Source: Eutreptiella sp. 'Long Island Sound 2002' (taxonomy: Eukaryota > Euglenozoa > Euglenophyceae > Eutreptiales > Eutreptiaceae). Taken from it: a DNA stretch of 64,000 nucleotides. Made by a program: the position numbers and the translations under genes. The DNA lies in NCBI GenBank assembly GCA_964036045.1, contig OZ038380.1:119422699-119486698 (forward strand). The letters are read 5' to 3'. Below the pieces are notes generated by a model, which worked only from the letters and a program-made list of their open reading frames with translations, was not told the origin of the DNA and did no database searches. Below, piece by piece: positions 40,801-50,582 of the stretch; the stretch's first letter is position 1; each line of letters begins with the position of its first letter.

Positions 40801-42177
40801 GACGATTGGGGGCTGACCGTCACTGAAGACCTACCTCCCGCGGATGCGGAGAGATATGTCTTCAAACGGTTCAGGTACCGCCTGCCGGAAGTGCTCGGCG
40901 AGCTATACTTCGTGGCGACCAAGGAGGGGAAAATCAAGACCCTCAAGGACGCCAAGAAGTGGCTCAACGAGCAGGAGCGGGTGGACGCTCCGCAGGTGGC
41001 TGCCAAGCGCTGGAAGTCCATCAAGCCTGAGCATGATGGACGGGAGATCCGCCTACGGGACTGGCGTGACTTCCGAGGGAAATACACCCTCTTCCGCCGC
41101 AATGTGGAGGATTGGAACGAGGGTGACGAGCAGGCTCGCCTGCTCTCCATGCTGCCGGAAGCATGGATCAAGAGGGTCACCAAGGAGGAATCCAAGAGGG
41201 CCAAGTCCAACCACACGGTCAAGATGATGCTCCCCAAGGAGTATCATACGAACGTGGTGTCTTGGGCGAAGAAGAACGTGGCCCGGGATGTCAAACGGCA
41301 CTCCCTGCGGAACGCCCTTCTCATCACCGTCTCGGGCGATTGCGAGAAGACCGCGATGTGGCGCCTTGACGACTGTGAGTCGAGCGGCCAGACCATCCGT
41401 CTGCAGCCCATCCCGGCGCGGATGAGCTGCGACGAGATCCTGGAGTGGGTTGGCGAGGAGGTACTCAAGGAGTACCTAAACCTCCACCACACCCGCGGGT
41501 TGAGGCCCGGCGACCGCGACGTCAACTACGTTGGCGAGGGACCTGGCGGGGAAGACGCCATGGACCCAGCGGGAGCCGGCGGCGATGAGACTCTCGTCGA
41601 CGATGACGACGACGATGAGCCCGCCGAGGTGGCCGTTTGTGCCTTCGTGGCCAGGAACCTGAGCGCGGGGAGCAAGCCGGGGAACTGGAAGCCCCTGCAG
41701 CAGGGTTGGAGGAAGCAGGAGAAGAGGGACCCTCGCCGCATTGGCGACCCTCCGCTGTCCTTTGGGGAGTTCATACGAGCTGACCCGCAGGGCTGTTTCG
41801 TGTGTTATGGGAGGAAGAAAGGCTTCAACCATGACCACCGAACATGCCCCGTCCACAAGGCCGACACGGAGGCTTACAAGAAGGCGCACGGGTCGAAGAA
41901 GCGTGCGCCCGCGGGTATCCGGGAAGCCAAGATGGAGGTGGACAAGGACGAGCTGGCCAAGCTGATGTCGTCGGTGGGGACCGAATTGGCCAAGGAGATC
42001 CAGGAGATCAAGCGGAACTGGGTCCCCAGATCGGACAACAAGAACAAGGAGAACAACCAGAATGACCAGAACAAGGACAAGGACAAGAACAAGGGTAAGA
42101 AAGGGGGAAGGAAGAAGGGCATCAACGACGTTGAGGCCGAGGAGAACACCCCCTCTTCCACGACCGACGCCCCCTAG
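37852..42177 (+). CDS. gag: Element H gag polyprotein, unusually long
   Basis: 1441 codons from ATG 37852 (MVNWQEAGRTW); the frame is open upstream to about 37810 but without another ATG. Visible parts: an N-terminal basic region; an Ala/Glu-rich stretch about residues 280-450 that looks like a long coiled coil (repeated EEA, EAE, AKAEA); a low-complexity acidic part; a collagen-like Pro-Gly segment about 597-663 (PPGG and GGPPG repeats); the Ty3-type gag core near 968 (PPMYDGNPLNLDRFLEKL); and an expanded zinc knuckle CX2CX8HX4C near 1315 (CFVCYGRK..HDHRTC), then a Lys/Asn/Asp-rich tail. It ends TAG 42175-42177 in the context CCCTAGCGGAGCC. Most Ty3/gypsy gags are a few hundred residues, so the N-terminal extension is exceptional. 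Confidence 0.88.
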   Translation: MVNWQEAGRTWPRPHPHAARLLRGLVWDQHYRHSNPQCEGGMPRSFELRTDMAPDCLQDVEDWLRAEGYEYRHQQRRWRTWTRPDRPGEGLRPDGIEEDEEPNVYPSGASINVSLWDVIEKNFPKPGSERRLQGSSSASPGKEKRSAGDKKRDRRWREYPESLAAEAAQGAKGGTPAPSPQRANGGHHPGSTTLGDYIQVAKQTQAKPRPLLLRAQQASAGPSSDVESAHRGRMPADQASSSSSVAPERDVARACERACGVPCNRRVARQRAKQYSAAVESAAGIAQGEAAEWAHGMAIHAQTVAAIAAGLTAVAAHGAATAQVNGELAAADEEARLTQEAIACKEAEVKALEEALAQERAKKEAEERAHAEATAKAHEDAAKKEAIEAARRKVAEEKAKTEAELAALEAQKARLLQAREAWAARAREEAEARAAAATAAAMEEAEAKLRRETPPGASRVETLRKPFEGDASSRMALDEATGSSGSGGTTARQRRKGKGKTPERPRRPAGGHPHNSDPLITASDGDERGRRHRQVVAWTGGGGGDVPMEPEGEDEDPPPPYRSSESSVTETPRWGDMDEDDDMEFGITRKRPSSDPPRRPRGDPPEPPGGGPSGPPGGRPPSGPPGGGPPGGGGPPGPGGPGGGPPGGPPGDPDDPPGNGDPDTTWRWIVYLRRRVFALECEVDTGKVEMARISGVAARAQKDLDIARAETKSLTNVVSGLQERLDALEARGSVGSDHPPLESGSSDDGWGPGPGPGRPHAPGGAPRSRPSASAPSLTAPSHHSAGRRNERVPPGSGSEEWRDEWLSADYHNRRAPSRTPVRPRRPAPAPAPIPRAGGRYGGLRDEVPRGDVEWDVGEGEDLDLDLDLEEFDIGPPRGVRREAAERSRRRRDEDAYMDAVRREHFGSAYVEEPRRSHRDSMEEMDVAAVGVRGRGRWEPRSTSRPAFMVSKAADAAVWEDLKDIKPPMYDGNPLNLDRFLEKLDDWGLTVTEDLPPADAERYVFKRFRYRLPEVLGELYFVATKEGKIKTLKDAKKWLNEQERVDAPQVAAKRWKSIKPEHDGREIRLRDWRDFRGKYTLFRRNVEDWNEGDEQARLLSMLPEAWIKRVTKEESKRAKSNHTVKMMLPKEYHTNVVSWAKKNVARDVKRHSLRNALLITVSGDCEKTAMWRLDDCESSGQTIRLQPIPARMSCDEILEWVGEEVLKEYLNLHHTRGLRPGDRDVNYVGEGPGGEDAMDPAGAGGDETLVDDDDDDEPAEVAVCAFVARNLSAGSKPGNWKPLQQGWRKQEKRDPRRIGDPPLSFGEFIRADPQGCFVCYGRKKGFNHDHRTCPVHKADTEAYKKAHGSKKRAPAGIREAKMEVDKDELAKLMSSVGTELAKEIQEIKRNWVPRSDNKNKENNQNDQNKDKDKNKGKKGGRKKGINDVEAEENTPSSTTDAP

Positions 42178-42185
42178 CGGAGCCC
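42175..42185 (+). promoter_or_regulatory. Gag UAG context of H (TAGCGGAGCCC)
   Basis: Matches the context of the E and B/X gag stops (TAGNGGAGCC). The gag frame stays open after it to TGA 42298-42300, while pol is open in the -1 frame from 42228, so a one-base change lies in the overlap 42228-42297. Confidence 0.5.
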
Positions 42186-42227
42186 CTGCAGCCAAGGGCC
42201 CCAGCTAGGGCGGTCGCAGGATGGTGA

Positions 42228-45200
42228 CGTGGGAAGCGCCGAACCATCCCAGTCGCGGGCGGAAGGCCCGGTCCGGCGCCCAGTCGCAGAGGCGGGGTGA
42301 GGGCAAGTGAAGGCACGAACCCTTGCACCCGTCCGTCCTTCGCGACCAAGAATGTGTTTGATGTACTACAGGATCTATCCGAGAGTATCGGAGGATCACC
42401 CGGACCGCAGCTGGATGCTGCAGATGGGCAGCCTGAGCCCATTGTCCACGACCTGCACCAGTCGCTTGTGGAGCTTCTGGAACGGCCGGAGATCCTGAGT
42501 TTGCACGCCGTGCGCCGTGTCGGTCGCGAGCGGCAGTTGCATCTTAAGGTCCGTGCCTTATGCGGGGAAGTGGAAAAGGTTTTCGACGTGTTGGTCGACA
42601 CGGGAGCTCAGGTCAGCTTGGTCAAGGCTGGCCTACTTCCACCAGAGTGTCTGACCGACAGCCGGAAACCTGTCAGGCTGAAGGTGGCGAACGGCCAGTA
42701 CATGGTGGGAGGCACGAAGGAAGCGGCCATTGGGCTGCAGTTCGTGAACCATCGTGAGCTGAGCCGCCCAGACCTCGGCAAGGAAATCCTCCTGCACGGT
42801 AGCTTCTACGAGGCCGAGATGGACTGGGACATGATCGTCGGGTACGACTTCATGATGGAGACGGACTCCGGCGTCCTCCCGGCCCAGGCCTCCATGACCC
42901 TGTACCAGGACGACCAACTCTCGTGGCTTTCGTCACCGGAGCACCATGTGGAATGCCAATGGATCCACCCCGAACGCAATCAGCTCGAAGTGGCCGCGCT
43001 GGACACTGAGCCAACTGGTCCTGCAAACCAGGAGTACGGCGTAAGGCCGGAAGTGGCGAACCGAGTGGTCGCGGACCTGGGAGCGTCGGATCTGGCCCTG
43101 GATGCGTTCTCTTCAGCAACCTCCGCCCATCTGCGGGTGTGCGAGAAGTACTGGAGCGCACAGGACTCCGCGTGGAAGAAGCACTGGGGTCCGCATCAGG
43201 GATTGATGTGGATCCATTGCCCCCGTTGGGACATTCCAAGAGCGATAGCGAAGATTCGCAAGGACCGCTCCAAGGCAGTGCTGGTTGTTCCTATGGGATG
43301 CACCGAGGAGGAAAGTACCCGACATTGGGTAGCCTCATTGACCAACATGACCTTAAACAAGGTCGTCCTACCGGCTGGAGAGAGTGTCTATCAGGACGCT
43401 AAGGGACAGCCCATGCCACCCCAGAGATGGCCAACAGAATTCCACTATGTGGATGGGGGCCTTGATCAGGCCGACACCACGGACTTCGTGTGTGTCAACC
43501 GCATCATAGCAGAGCCCTGGCGGCAATGCTTTGCGGTTCCCCCTGTTGACATCGAAGAATCGGATTCGGAAGACCCCCTCACTGAAGAGGAGTGGGATCT
43601 GGTTCAGGGGTATATGGATCAGCCCTTTCACGACTGGGGAAACCAGCGTGAGGGCAAAGGCCAGGACAAAGCCTGGTGGGAAGTGGACTCAATCGTCTCC
43701 GGTTCCTATGACGGGAATACCTTCGTACAGAGGGTGCTGGATCACATGTCCAGCCAAGACGAGCCGCCTGGCGGTAACCCACCCACCTACGGCGATCTGT
43801 TCCGAGGCAAGACCAGAGATGGCCCTTTGGGCCACCTGGGAAGACCACCTGAGCCGAAAGCGAGCGGAGTAGCTACCCCTCAAGTAAGCTCCGTGGTTCA
43901 AGTGCCCGGAAAAGCGAAGGCGGAGTCCGATGACTGCCCCAAGATCCAGGCGTTGAGGGCCAGGCTGAAGCAGAAGTATGGCGAGACCTTCTTCAGCGGT
44001 AAGCCTGTGTTTCCTCCACCGGTACGTGGACCGTATGGCGAGGCCAAGATACGACTGAAGCAGGACCCCCGTGTGTATCGGCACCGGGAGTTTGCCCTGA
44101 GGGGCGAGAGGAAAGAGGCCATGGAGAAGATCCTCCGTGACTTCATCCAGAGAGGCTGGCTTGAGCCGTGCCACTCCGAGTGGGCCTCTCCCTGTTTCGT
44201 CGTCCCCAAGAAGGTTGCCGGTGAGTGGCGGCTCGTGGTCGACTACCGCGGCCTGAACGCCCAAACGCAGCACGACAGCTATACGCTGCCCCTCATTGAG
44301 GACATGCTGCAAAAGCAACACCGGCGGAGGATCTTCACGGTGATTGACCTGAAACATGGTTATCATCAGATGCCTCTCGCCGAAGAGTCCCGTGCCTGCA
44401 CAGCCATGAGCACTCCACTTGGACCTCTCCAGTGGAAGGTGATGCCCATGGGCGTCACCAACGGCAATGCGGCTTTTCAGCGGATGCTGGAGAACCTGCT
44501 TGAGCCGGTGCGCAACTGTGCGGACCCCTTCGTGGACGACGTGATCATCGCGTCCGGGGACCCCAGCATGAGCTACAAGGAGCTCCTGGAGGCACACGAG
44601 AGGGACGTCACTCGAGTGCTAGACCTTCTGGTTCGGCACAAACTCACGGGCAGCAGTGACAAGGCCACCATTGCGGTAAGCGAGGTGGTCTTCGCTGGCC
44701 ACGTAGTCGGGAACGGGCAGCGAAAGCCCATACCTGGCAAGGTGGCTGCGATTGAGCACTGGGAAAAGCCCAAAACGGTCTCTGAGCTACGGGCGTATCT
44801 GGGGTTCTGCAATTACTACTCGGGGTATATCAAGATGTATGCCGAGTATGCAGCCCCCATGACGACCATGCTCAAGGGCAACCGAGAGGAGACCAAGAAG
44901 GGGTCCAAGAAGGCTCTGGTCTGGACTGAAGAGTCCGACCGTGCCTTTGAGGGGATGAAGCAGGCGCTGCTATCCGCAGTGGGTCTGCACCTCGTGGATC
45001 CCGACCGAGGGTTCGTCCTGCGCACCGACGCTTCCGACTACGCCATTGGCGCTGTGTTGGAGCAAGTGCTTGACGACGGGAGGCACGTGCCCGTGGCCTT
45101 CTGGAGCCGAGTCCTGGCGGAAGGCCAGAGACGGACGTGGACGCCCCGTGAAAAGGAGGCGTATGCCATCGTCATGGCTCTCAGGAAATGGGCTGGGTAC

Positions 45201-45803
45201 ATAGCCCTCCATCCCGTCACCATCTGCACCGACCGGCAGAGTCTGCAGTCGTGGCACAAGGAGCACGTGGACACCCCCTCAGGTTCCGCCTCCCGACGGG
45301 CAAGATGGCATGAGACCTTGGCCAAGTTCGACCTTACGGTTGTTTATATTCCTGGAAAGGATAACACCGTGGCGGACTGTCTCAGTAGGTGGGCCTATCC
45401 CGCCAGCAAGGGCATGCAGGATATCTCTGCCCATGGCGATGAGGCTGAGACCGCTGAAGCCAAGAGGATCATTGAAATGGAGCGCCTGATGGAGGAGGAG
45501 GGTGCTAAATGCTTCGTCGTCATGGCTGCAGATGCCCCCCTCGCTTCGAGGGTGAGCAGAACGGTCAGTGTACTCGCCCCTGTGGGTGCCGCGGGCGGAA
45601 GGCCCGGTCCGGCACCCCCTGTGGGAACTGAGTCCGACAAGCACCTCTTCCCGGAGTCTTGCCTCCAGGACGACTGGACCGACGATTACGCCAAGTCTGA
45701 GGCCTTTGCGGCCGAGTATAGGGCTGTGACCGACCCTGACGACGGGCAGAAGTGGCCAAAAGGGGCTGACCGAGGAAGATGGCAAGCTCTACCGGAATGG
45801 TAA
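42228..45803 (+). pseudogene. Element H pol, first part: protease, MTase-like domain, RT, RNase H
   Basis: Open in one frame from 42228; the first non-ATG codon used by prediction tools would be GTG 42297. Protease VLVDTGAQVSLV near 42588-42625. Methyltransferase-like domain about 43080-43460 (LALDAFSSATSAHL, MWIHCPRW in place of NPPF, AVLVVPMG). RT about 44060-44700 (WRLVVDYRGLN, IDLKHGYHQMPL, FVDDVIIASG at about 44530). RNase H about 45000-45400 (LRTDASDYAIGAVLEQ, CTDRQSLQSWHKEH). A linker peptide AGGRPGPAP at about 45590 repeats one upstream of the protease (42255). The frame ends at 45803 because of one extra base in AAAAGGGG (45758-45765); the integrase continues in the next frame. The break needs a +1 correction, so it is not a canonical -1 slippery site. 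Confidence 0.9.
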
Positions 45804-47172
45804 GCTGCTAGTCCCGGAGTCCCGGGTGCTCGAGCTGTGTGAAGCTTGGCACCACCACATGCTGCACCCAGGGGTCAAGAAGCAAGCTCTTGACATGCAG
45901 CGTCGGTTCGAGATCGACCATATCGTTCTCTACACCGCCATCAAGAAGGTCAGGAAGGGTTGTTCGGTCTGTCAGGCCTGCAATCCCGATAACCGGAACG
46001 TCAAGGGGGAACCCCAATGGACCCCGGTTCCTGACCAGCCCATGCAGAGCGTGGCCATGGACATCTTCTCCATCCCCGAAGTGCACATTGGCAAGGAGAC
46101 CTTTGACTGTGTGGTTCTCTGTGTGGACCGTCACAGCGGCTACGTTGTAGCCGTTCCGGCACGCAAAAAGGGGTTGCTTGCCAAGGAAGTGGCAGTCATG
46201 ATGATTCGTCATTGGCTGACCGTCTTTGACATCCCCCGCACCATTTGCAGTGACCGAGGGCCCCAGTTTACTGGTGGCTGGTTCAAGGCTATGTGTTCCC
46301 TGATGGGGATACGTCATGCCAAGAGCGTCGCCTATCTCAGCCGGTCTAACGGCCGTGCTGAAGTGGCTGGACGGCAGCTGTTCGAGAAGCTGCGCAAGAT
46401 CCACATCACCAATCCACGGCGGAACTGGTTTGAGGAGATGTGGCCTGCTCTGAAGGCCCATCATGACACCCCCACTCCGGGCGGTTTGTCCCCTCACCAG
46501 ATTCTGTTCGGCAGGGACTCCCTGGGTAGGGGACTTCCCTTGTCTGGTGATGGCATGGCTATGGATGCCAAGGAGTTCTTCGCGCGGCAAGAGCAAACGG
46601 CGCGGGACATCCGCCAGCAGCTTGAGAAGGAGCATGCTGAGCGTCAGAAGTCCGCCCCGAGCTCGACGGCGCAGAAGTTCAGGGTGGGAGACCCGGTGTG
46701 GGTGATCAGACCCCGCCCCATGGGCACCCACCGCACCAAGACCTGGTTCACACCCGGCGAGGTGGTCCGCAGGATTGGTGAGGACACCTACCGCATCAAG
46801 GTGGGTCACGGACAGTTCCGGGAGCGCCACGAGAGTCTACTCCGTGTGCGGGAACCCGACCTCCGTGGCCGACATGAGTCCCTGGACTACGCCAAACATG
46901 AGGCCGATTCGGACGACGACTATGCTGAGCAGGACGACTATACTGTCGAGAAGATCCTGGCTCAGCGTCCGAAGGCCTCGGCACCCGGAGGTCTGGAGTT
47001 CAAGGTTCGTTGGCGAGGCTATGGGCCGTCCCACGACACCTGGGAACCCGTCTCCTCATTCGTGCCGCGGGTCAATACTCCCTTCATGGAGTACATCCGC
47101 AAACACAAGACCAAGATCCACGTTTCGGACTTGGCAGCACTCACCCGGGCGATTGCAGCCAGGGGTGCCTGA
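45766..47172 (+). pseudogene. Element H pol, second part: integrase and chromodomain
   Basis: Continues the preceding frame after the extra base at 45758-45765. Zinc finger H..H..C..C (HHHMLHPG to CSVCQAC, 45850-45980). Catalytic core: D near 46060 (AMDIFSIPEV), D near 46250 (CSDRGPQFTGGW), E near 46362 (GRAEVAGRQL). GPY/F-like region about 46680-46830 (PVWVIRPRPMGTHRTKTWF). Chromodomain about 46945-47090, with VRWRGYGPSHDTWEP. It ends at TGA 47170-47172. By itself it has no start codon in a good context. Apart from the frameshift the catalytic residues are all present, so the lesion is probably recent or a sequencing error in a homopolymer. Confidence 0.9.
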
Positions 47173-48647
47173 TCAGCACCCTGAGCTCTCCCCTGATGTG
47201 TTGTGAGCGCTTGTGAGGCCGACGAATCGTCCCTTACTTGCTTGCTCTCTTCCATCTTTCGGTGACAGAGTGGCCATATACCCCCCCCTGCTGAATCCAG
47301 AGGAGGATGGCCCCTCTCTTCTTCTACTCGTCACTCCCCCCCTGCTGAATCCTTGGGAAACCAGGTAGGGCGACTGACCTTCATAATTCTGAGCTCTTGG
47401 GGCCTTGAAGCCCGTACGACGTTGCGCAACGGATGCCGCTGTCATCGGCATTGCGATTTTTTGGTGTGTGGTCTGGTTCCATGGCATTTGCGGAATCCAG
47501 ACCAGTCGACGTGTGTCTCGAGACTATATATGCCTGAACCCAGGCGTTATCCTGTCCATCCTCCTGCATTTGCCTTATCCTGACCGTGGCGTGGTTTGGC
47601 ACTCTGTTCTGAGCGTGTTTACACGCCTATTTACCCAAATTGTTGCTTGTTTTTCTGCCCTCCAGGATATGTGCATCTGTATGTTAAGTGTCATCAGCCC
47701 ATCGCTGAGGGATGGACTGTTTTTCACCACGAATCGGGATACAGAGGCGCCTTGAGTCGCCGTGTACATATCCTTACAGCCTGGTCCAGCCTGGACCAGT
47801 ACTTGATTACAGATTCTACTGTTTGAGTGCCCGTGATACCGTGTTGCCCTATTCGCTGTGATGTGTGGAGATCCTGATGGCGCCAGGCGGGAAGCCCAGT
47901 TGCCTGACTACACTCCCAGCGGTCCGCCACTGTCAGTCCCAGTGTGAGCCTACCGATTTGCAGACGCACTTGCATTCGGATGGCGGCCTCCGGTGCTCCT
48001 GACCTCATTCAGTCTGCCTGGGAAACTGGTGGTGTGAGGAGTCGACGCCTCCGCCCACACTGCATGAGGACTCCCTCATGTATGGCCTTCGTGGCAGTAG
48101 GGCGAGGGAAAAGACGGCCTTGATGCCCGATCCCTTCAGGAGGAGTTCCCTTACGATTTGGGGTTCGTAAGGAGTTCGACTATGGCACTCTGGACTCGCG
48201 TCGTATGGATATGGACATGGTGCGCCCGAGGAAGGACCCGTGGGGACTCTCCCCAGTCGGCGGGCCTTGGGAAGCTTGGGGTAGCCTGATGGATCTTTGT
48301 GGTCGCTTCCGACTTGTGGGGCCACCTCGGCCGTCGTGTGACGCCTATGTGGGCCGTGTATGCCACTGCCACTGTGGTGGTGACCGTAGCAGCCGGCACC
48401 CGGTGCGCCTGGTCTGGGTTAACGGGTCCCTTGGATGCCGAACAATCGCCGCCAGGACCCGGGACTTGATACTTGATACTATACATGTGCTACGAGCTGT
48501 TACAGCAGCATACCTATCCCACTGTGGGATACCTATCTTACTGTGACTTACTGAAGTGAGGATGTGACACCCCCCCCCCCTTTCAGGAAGTGGTCCTGGG
48601 TACCCGCTGCCATGCGTGGGTGTTATCGAGCCCCCCCAGGGTTTGCT
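47173..48647 (+). other. 3' untranslated region of element H
   Basis: About 1.5 kb with no supported gene. It contains a direct repeat CCCCCCTGCTGAATCC (about 47283-47298 and 47337-47352) and a run of about 13 C near 48568-48581. Confidence 0.6.
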
Positions 48648-48660
48648 CTAAGGAGGGGGG
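48648..48660 (+). promoter_or_regulatory. Polypurine tract of element H
   Basis: CTAAGGAGGGGGG abuts the 3' LTR start TGAAGCGG. Confidence 0.85.
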
Positions 48661-50191
48661 TGAAGCGGTACCCAGAACCCCATTGCCAGGTTACGGCATA
48701 CAACCGGTCTCCGGTCCACTAACCCCATGCACGGCGTGTTCCGTGCCGTGAAGCCCCGCATCGGCAACCGATGCACCGCCAGCGGAGATTTGTGTATCAG
48801 AATATCAGGAATCAACAGGGTTTTATTTTCATATTGTTTCCGTCAATTTTTACGCTTCCGTTCCGATACTCACTGTTTTGACTGCTGGCGGTTGGTTCGC
48901 GACTTTACCGTAACCGCCAGTTTAACTGTTTATAATGGAAATTTTAACGCTATCCGTCACGAAGGCTCCAAAGTCGCCAGGAACTGCATGGATGCTTCCG
49001 CAATTTTCATAATTAATACTCGCAACCTTAATCCGAATTTTTCAGGATGTCGAAATCGGATTTTCGACTTCGACATCCCCGCACTTGATTTGACCTCTTT
49101 CGAGTGGACCTACGTGCTTCCGTATGCACGAATCAACTTCCCTTTTATCCTGCCCTCCATTTGTCTTAAAGATATGGGCAAAACAAAGTTGATTCGTGAG
49201 GCCACTTGTGAAGGTCATATCTCGTGTTGCTTGCGAGGAATTACGATAAGGAAACGTGGGATGTATTTACAATACTCCCGACGTAATTTAGGAAGCATTA
49301 TATGCCTTGCGTTTCCACACGTGCGCGCTAGTGTAATGGATCATGGTCAATTGGGTAGAGTTTGCGTTATAACTCTTTGGCCATGATATTGCGTGCGTTA
49401 AGATAACTTTCGAGTGTAGCGCGCAAGTGTTGGTGTGGCATAGGAATTGGCATGGGAATGACGCCGATTTTGGTGATTTTGGCATCATGACCCCACTTGA
49501 CTCATCCGTGTTGCCCTGATGCCGGGACCTCAGAGGGAACCAGGTTGGGTGAGGGCTCCAGGGAGTTCGTACTCGAAGGGCATAGGGTCAGTTGCCTCGT
49601 CCCTACCTCTGGCGGGTCCGGACGAGGGGTCAATTTTGGGGATCTTTGTTTTAATTTCAGTTTGGGCTGAAACAGCCCATTTTCAGCTACCAACTCCTGG
49701 GTGATAATGGCGGGGCCATATCTCTGGAACAGATGGGAGTTGGGACCTGCCGTTAAGGGAGCATACGGAGCCACTGTCCGTTGGCCTTGGAGGCAATTGG
49801 TTCTCAGGAACTCGCCTGTGGCTGTGCGGGACACCTCTCCCATCGGCAGGGTTTCAGGGTCCGGACTGAGCAGGGCATGGGTTGTGTTTGAGCCCCCGCC
49901 CCCATCAGCCACTGAGAGGGTCGGACCTGGGATTGGGATATGAGTTGGGACTGAGTGTCTATGGTCCTGTGATGCCCTTACCCCAGTCCAGTCTTAACCC
50001 CATGTGTACATATCCTGATGTGTTGCTGTATATACTTTCGTTCCCTCTTTGCAGAGTGGCAAGGATTCTGAAACGCTTTGTCACATGACACGAGCGTATT
50101 GATGCCCTTGTGAGCGTAGTGCCTTGCCTGCCTGCTCACCTGTGCGTGTCACCGCAGCGTCCCGTGGCCGGCCCCCCACGGGAACGCGTCA
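48661..50191 (+). repeat. 3' LTR of element H, internally deleted
   Basis: 1531 bp against 2873 bp for the 5' copy. Homology breaks after GGCATAGGAA (49436-49445, matching 35308-35317) and resumes at GGGAATGACGCC (49457, matching 36663). It contains an open frame of 219 codons (48727-49386) whose translation resembles a minus-strand frame in the B LTRs; the 5' LTR version is frameshifted. Confidence 0.9.
49127..49198. repeat. Conserved LTR inverted repeat (H copy)
   Basis: CACGAATCAACTT (49127-49139) and AAGTTGATTCGTG (49186-49198) form a perfect 13-bp stem. The 5' LTR copy (34995-35066) has one mismatch. Homologous to 4857-4928 in B. Confidence 0.7.
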
Positions 50192-50582
50192 CCACCACCA
50201 ACTCCTCTTGTCCGCACCGTACACGCACCTTCAAGTGCAACTGCTGCTCGTCGCCATGCGGTGTATGGACGACTCTCACGGCATGCAACTCTAGCACGTC
50301 CGGGTGCATCAGGACCTGGAGGGTATGATCACGGATGGTGTAGATCTTGGGTTGGTCTTGCCCGTCCACGGGGCTCTCCGTGGTCGCTCTTTCCTTCTTG
50401 CCACGTCCCTCGCCCACATAAACTTCCCTTGGCAGGGCGCTCCAGGGGTTGGGAGTGGCGAAACTCAGTGGTTTTGGCTCTTCTGGAGCCTTCTTCGGCA
50501 CCCGATGTGCCTTCGCTTTCTCTGGGATTCCACTGTTTTTTGGAGGAGAGACCTCCGAGGTCCCACTCCCGTGGGGGCTCCT
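50192..50582 (-). pseudogene. Element B pol, 5' end (gag-pol junction and protease N-terminus)
   Basis: Begins after the gag TAG (50583-50585) in the same frame; the first ATG is at 50501 (MPKKAPEEPK). It covers the pre-protease region (VLMHPDVLELHAVRVVH, RCGQEELVV), then is cut by H at 50192. The protease active site is on the other side of H at 34527. Starts with the TSD copy CCAC (50192-50195). Confidence 0.85.

Larger units (their letters stand above)
34528..50191 (+). mobile_element. Element H: 15.7-kb Ty3/gypsy chromovirus-type LTR retrotransposon, Tf1-like self-priming layout
   Basis: Plus-strand element inserted in B. The 5' LTR is 34528-37400 (2873 bp) and the 3' LTR 48661-50191 (1531 bp); both run TGAAGCGG..GTCA. 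The 4-bp TSD is CCAC. Internal parts: leader, long gag (to 42177), pol in two frames (42228-45803 and 45766-47172), 1.5-kb 3' UTR, and polypurine tract 48648-48660. GC content is clearly higher than in A or E. Pol is closest to that of B/X, but LTR length, gag and priming differ. Two lesions stop it being functional as written: a frame change between gag and pol, and a 1-bp insertion in AAAAGGGG at 45758-45765. Confidence 0.92.

Noticed and set aside
45758-45765. AAAAGGGG as a programmed frameshift site in H pol
   Set aside because: The shift needed is +1 and lies before the integrase, where B, X and E are continuous. More likely a mutation or homopolymer error.
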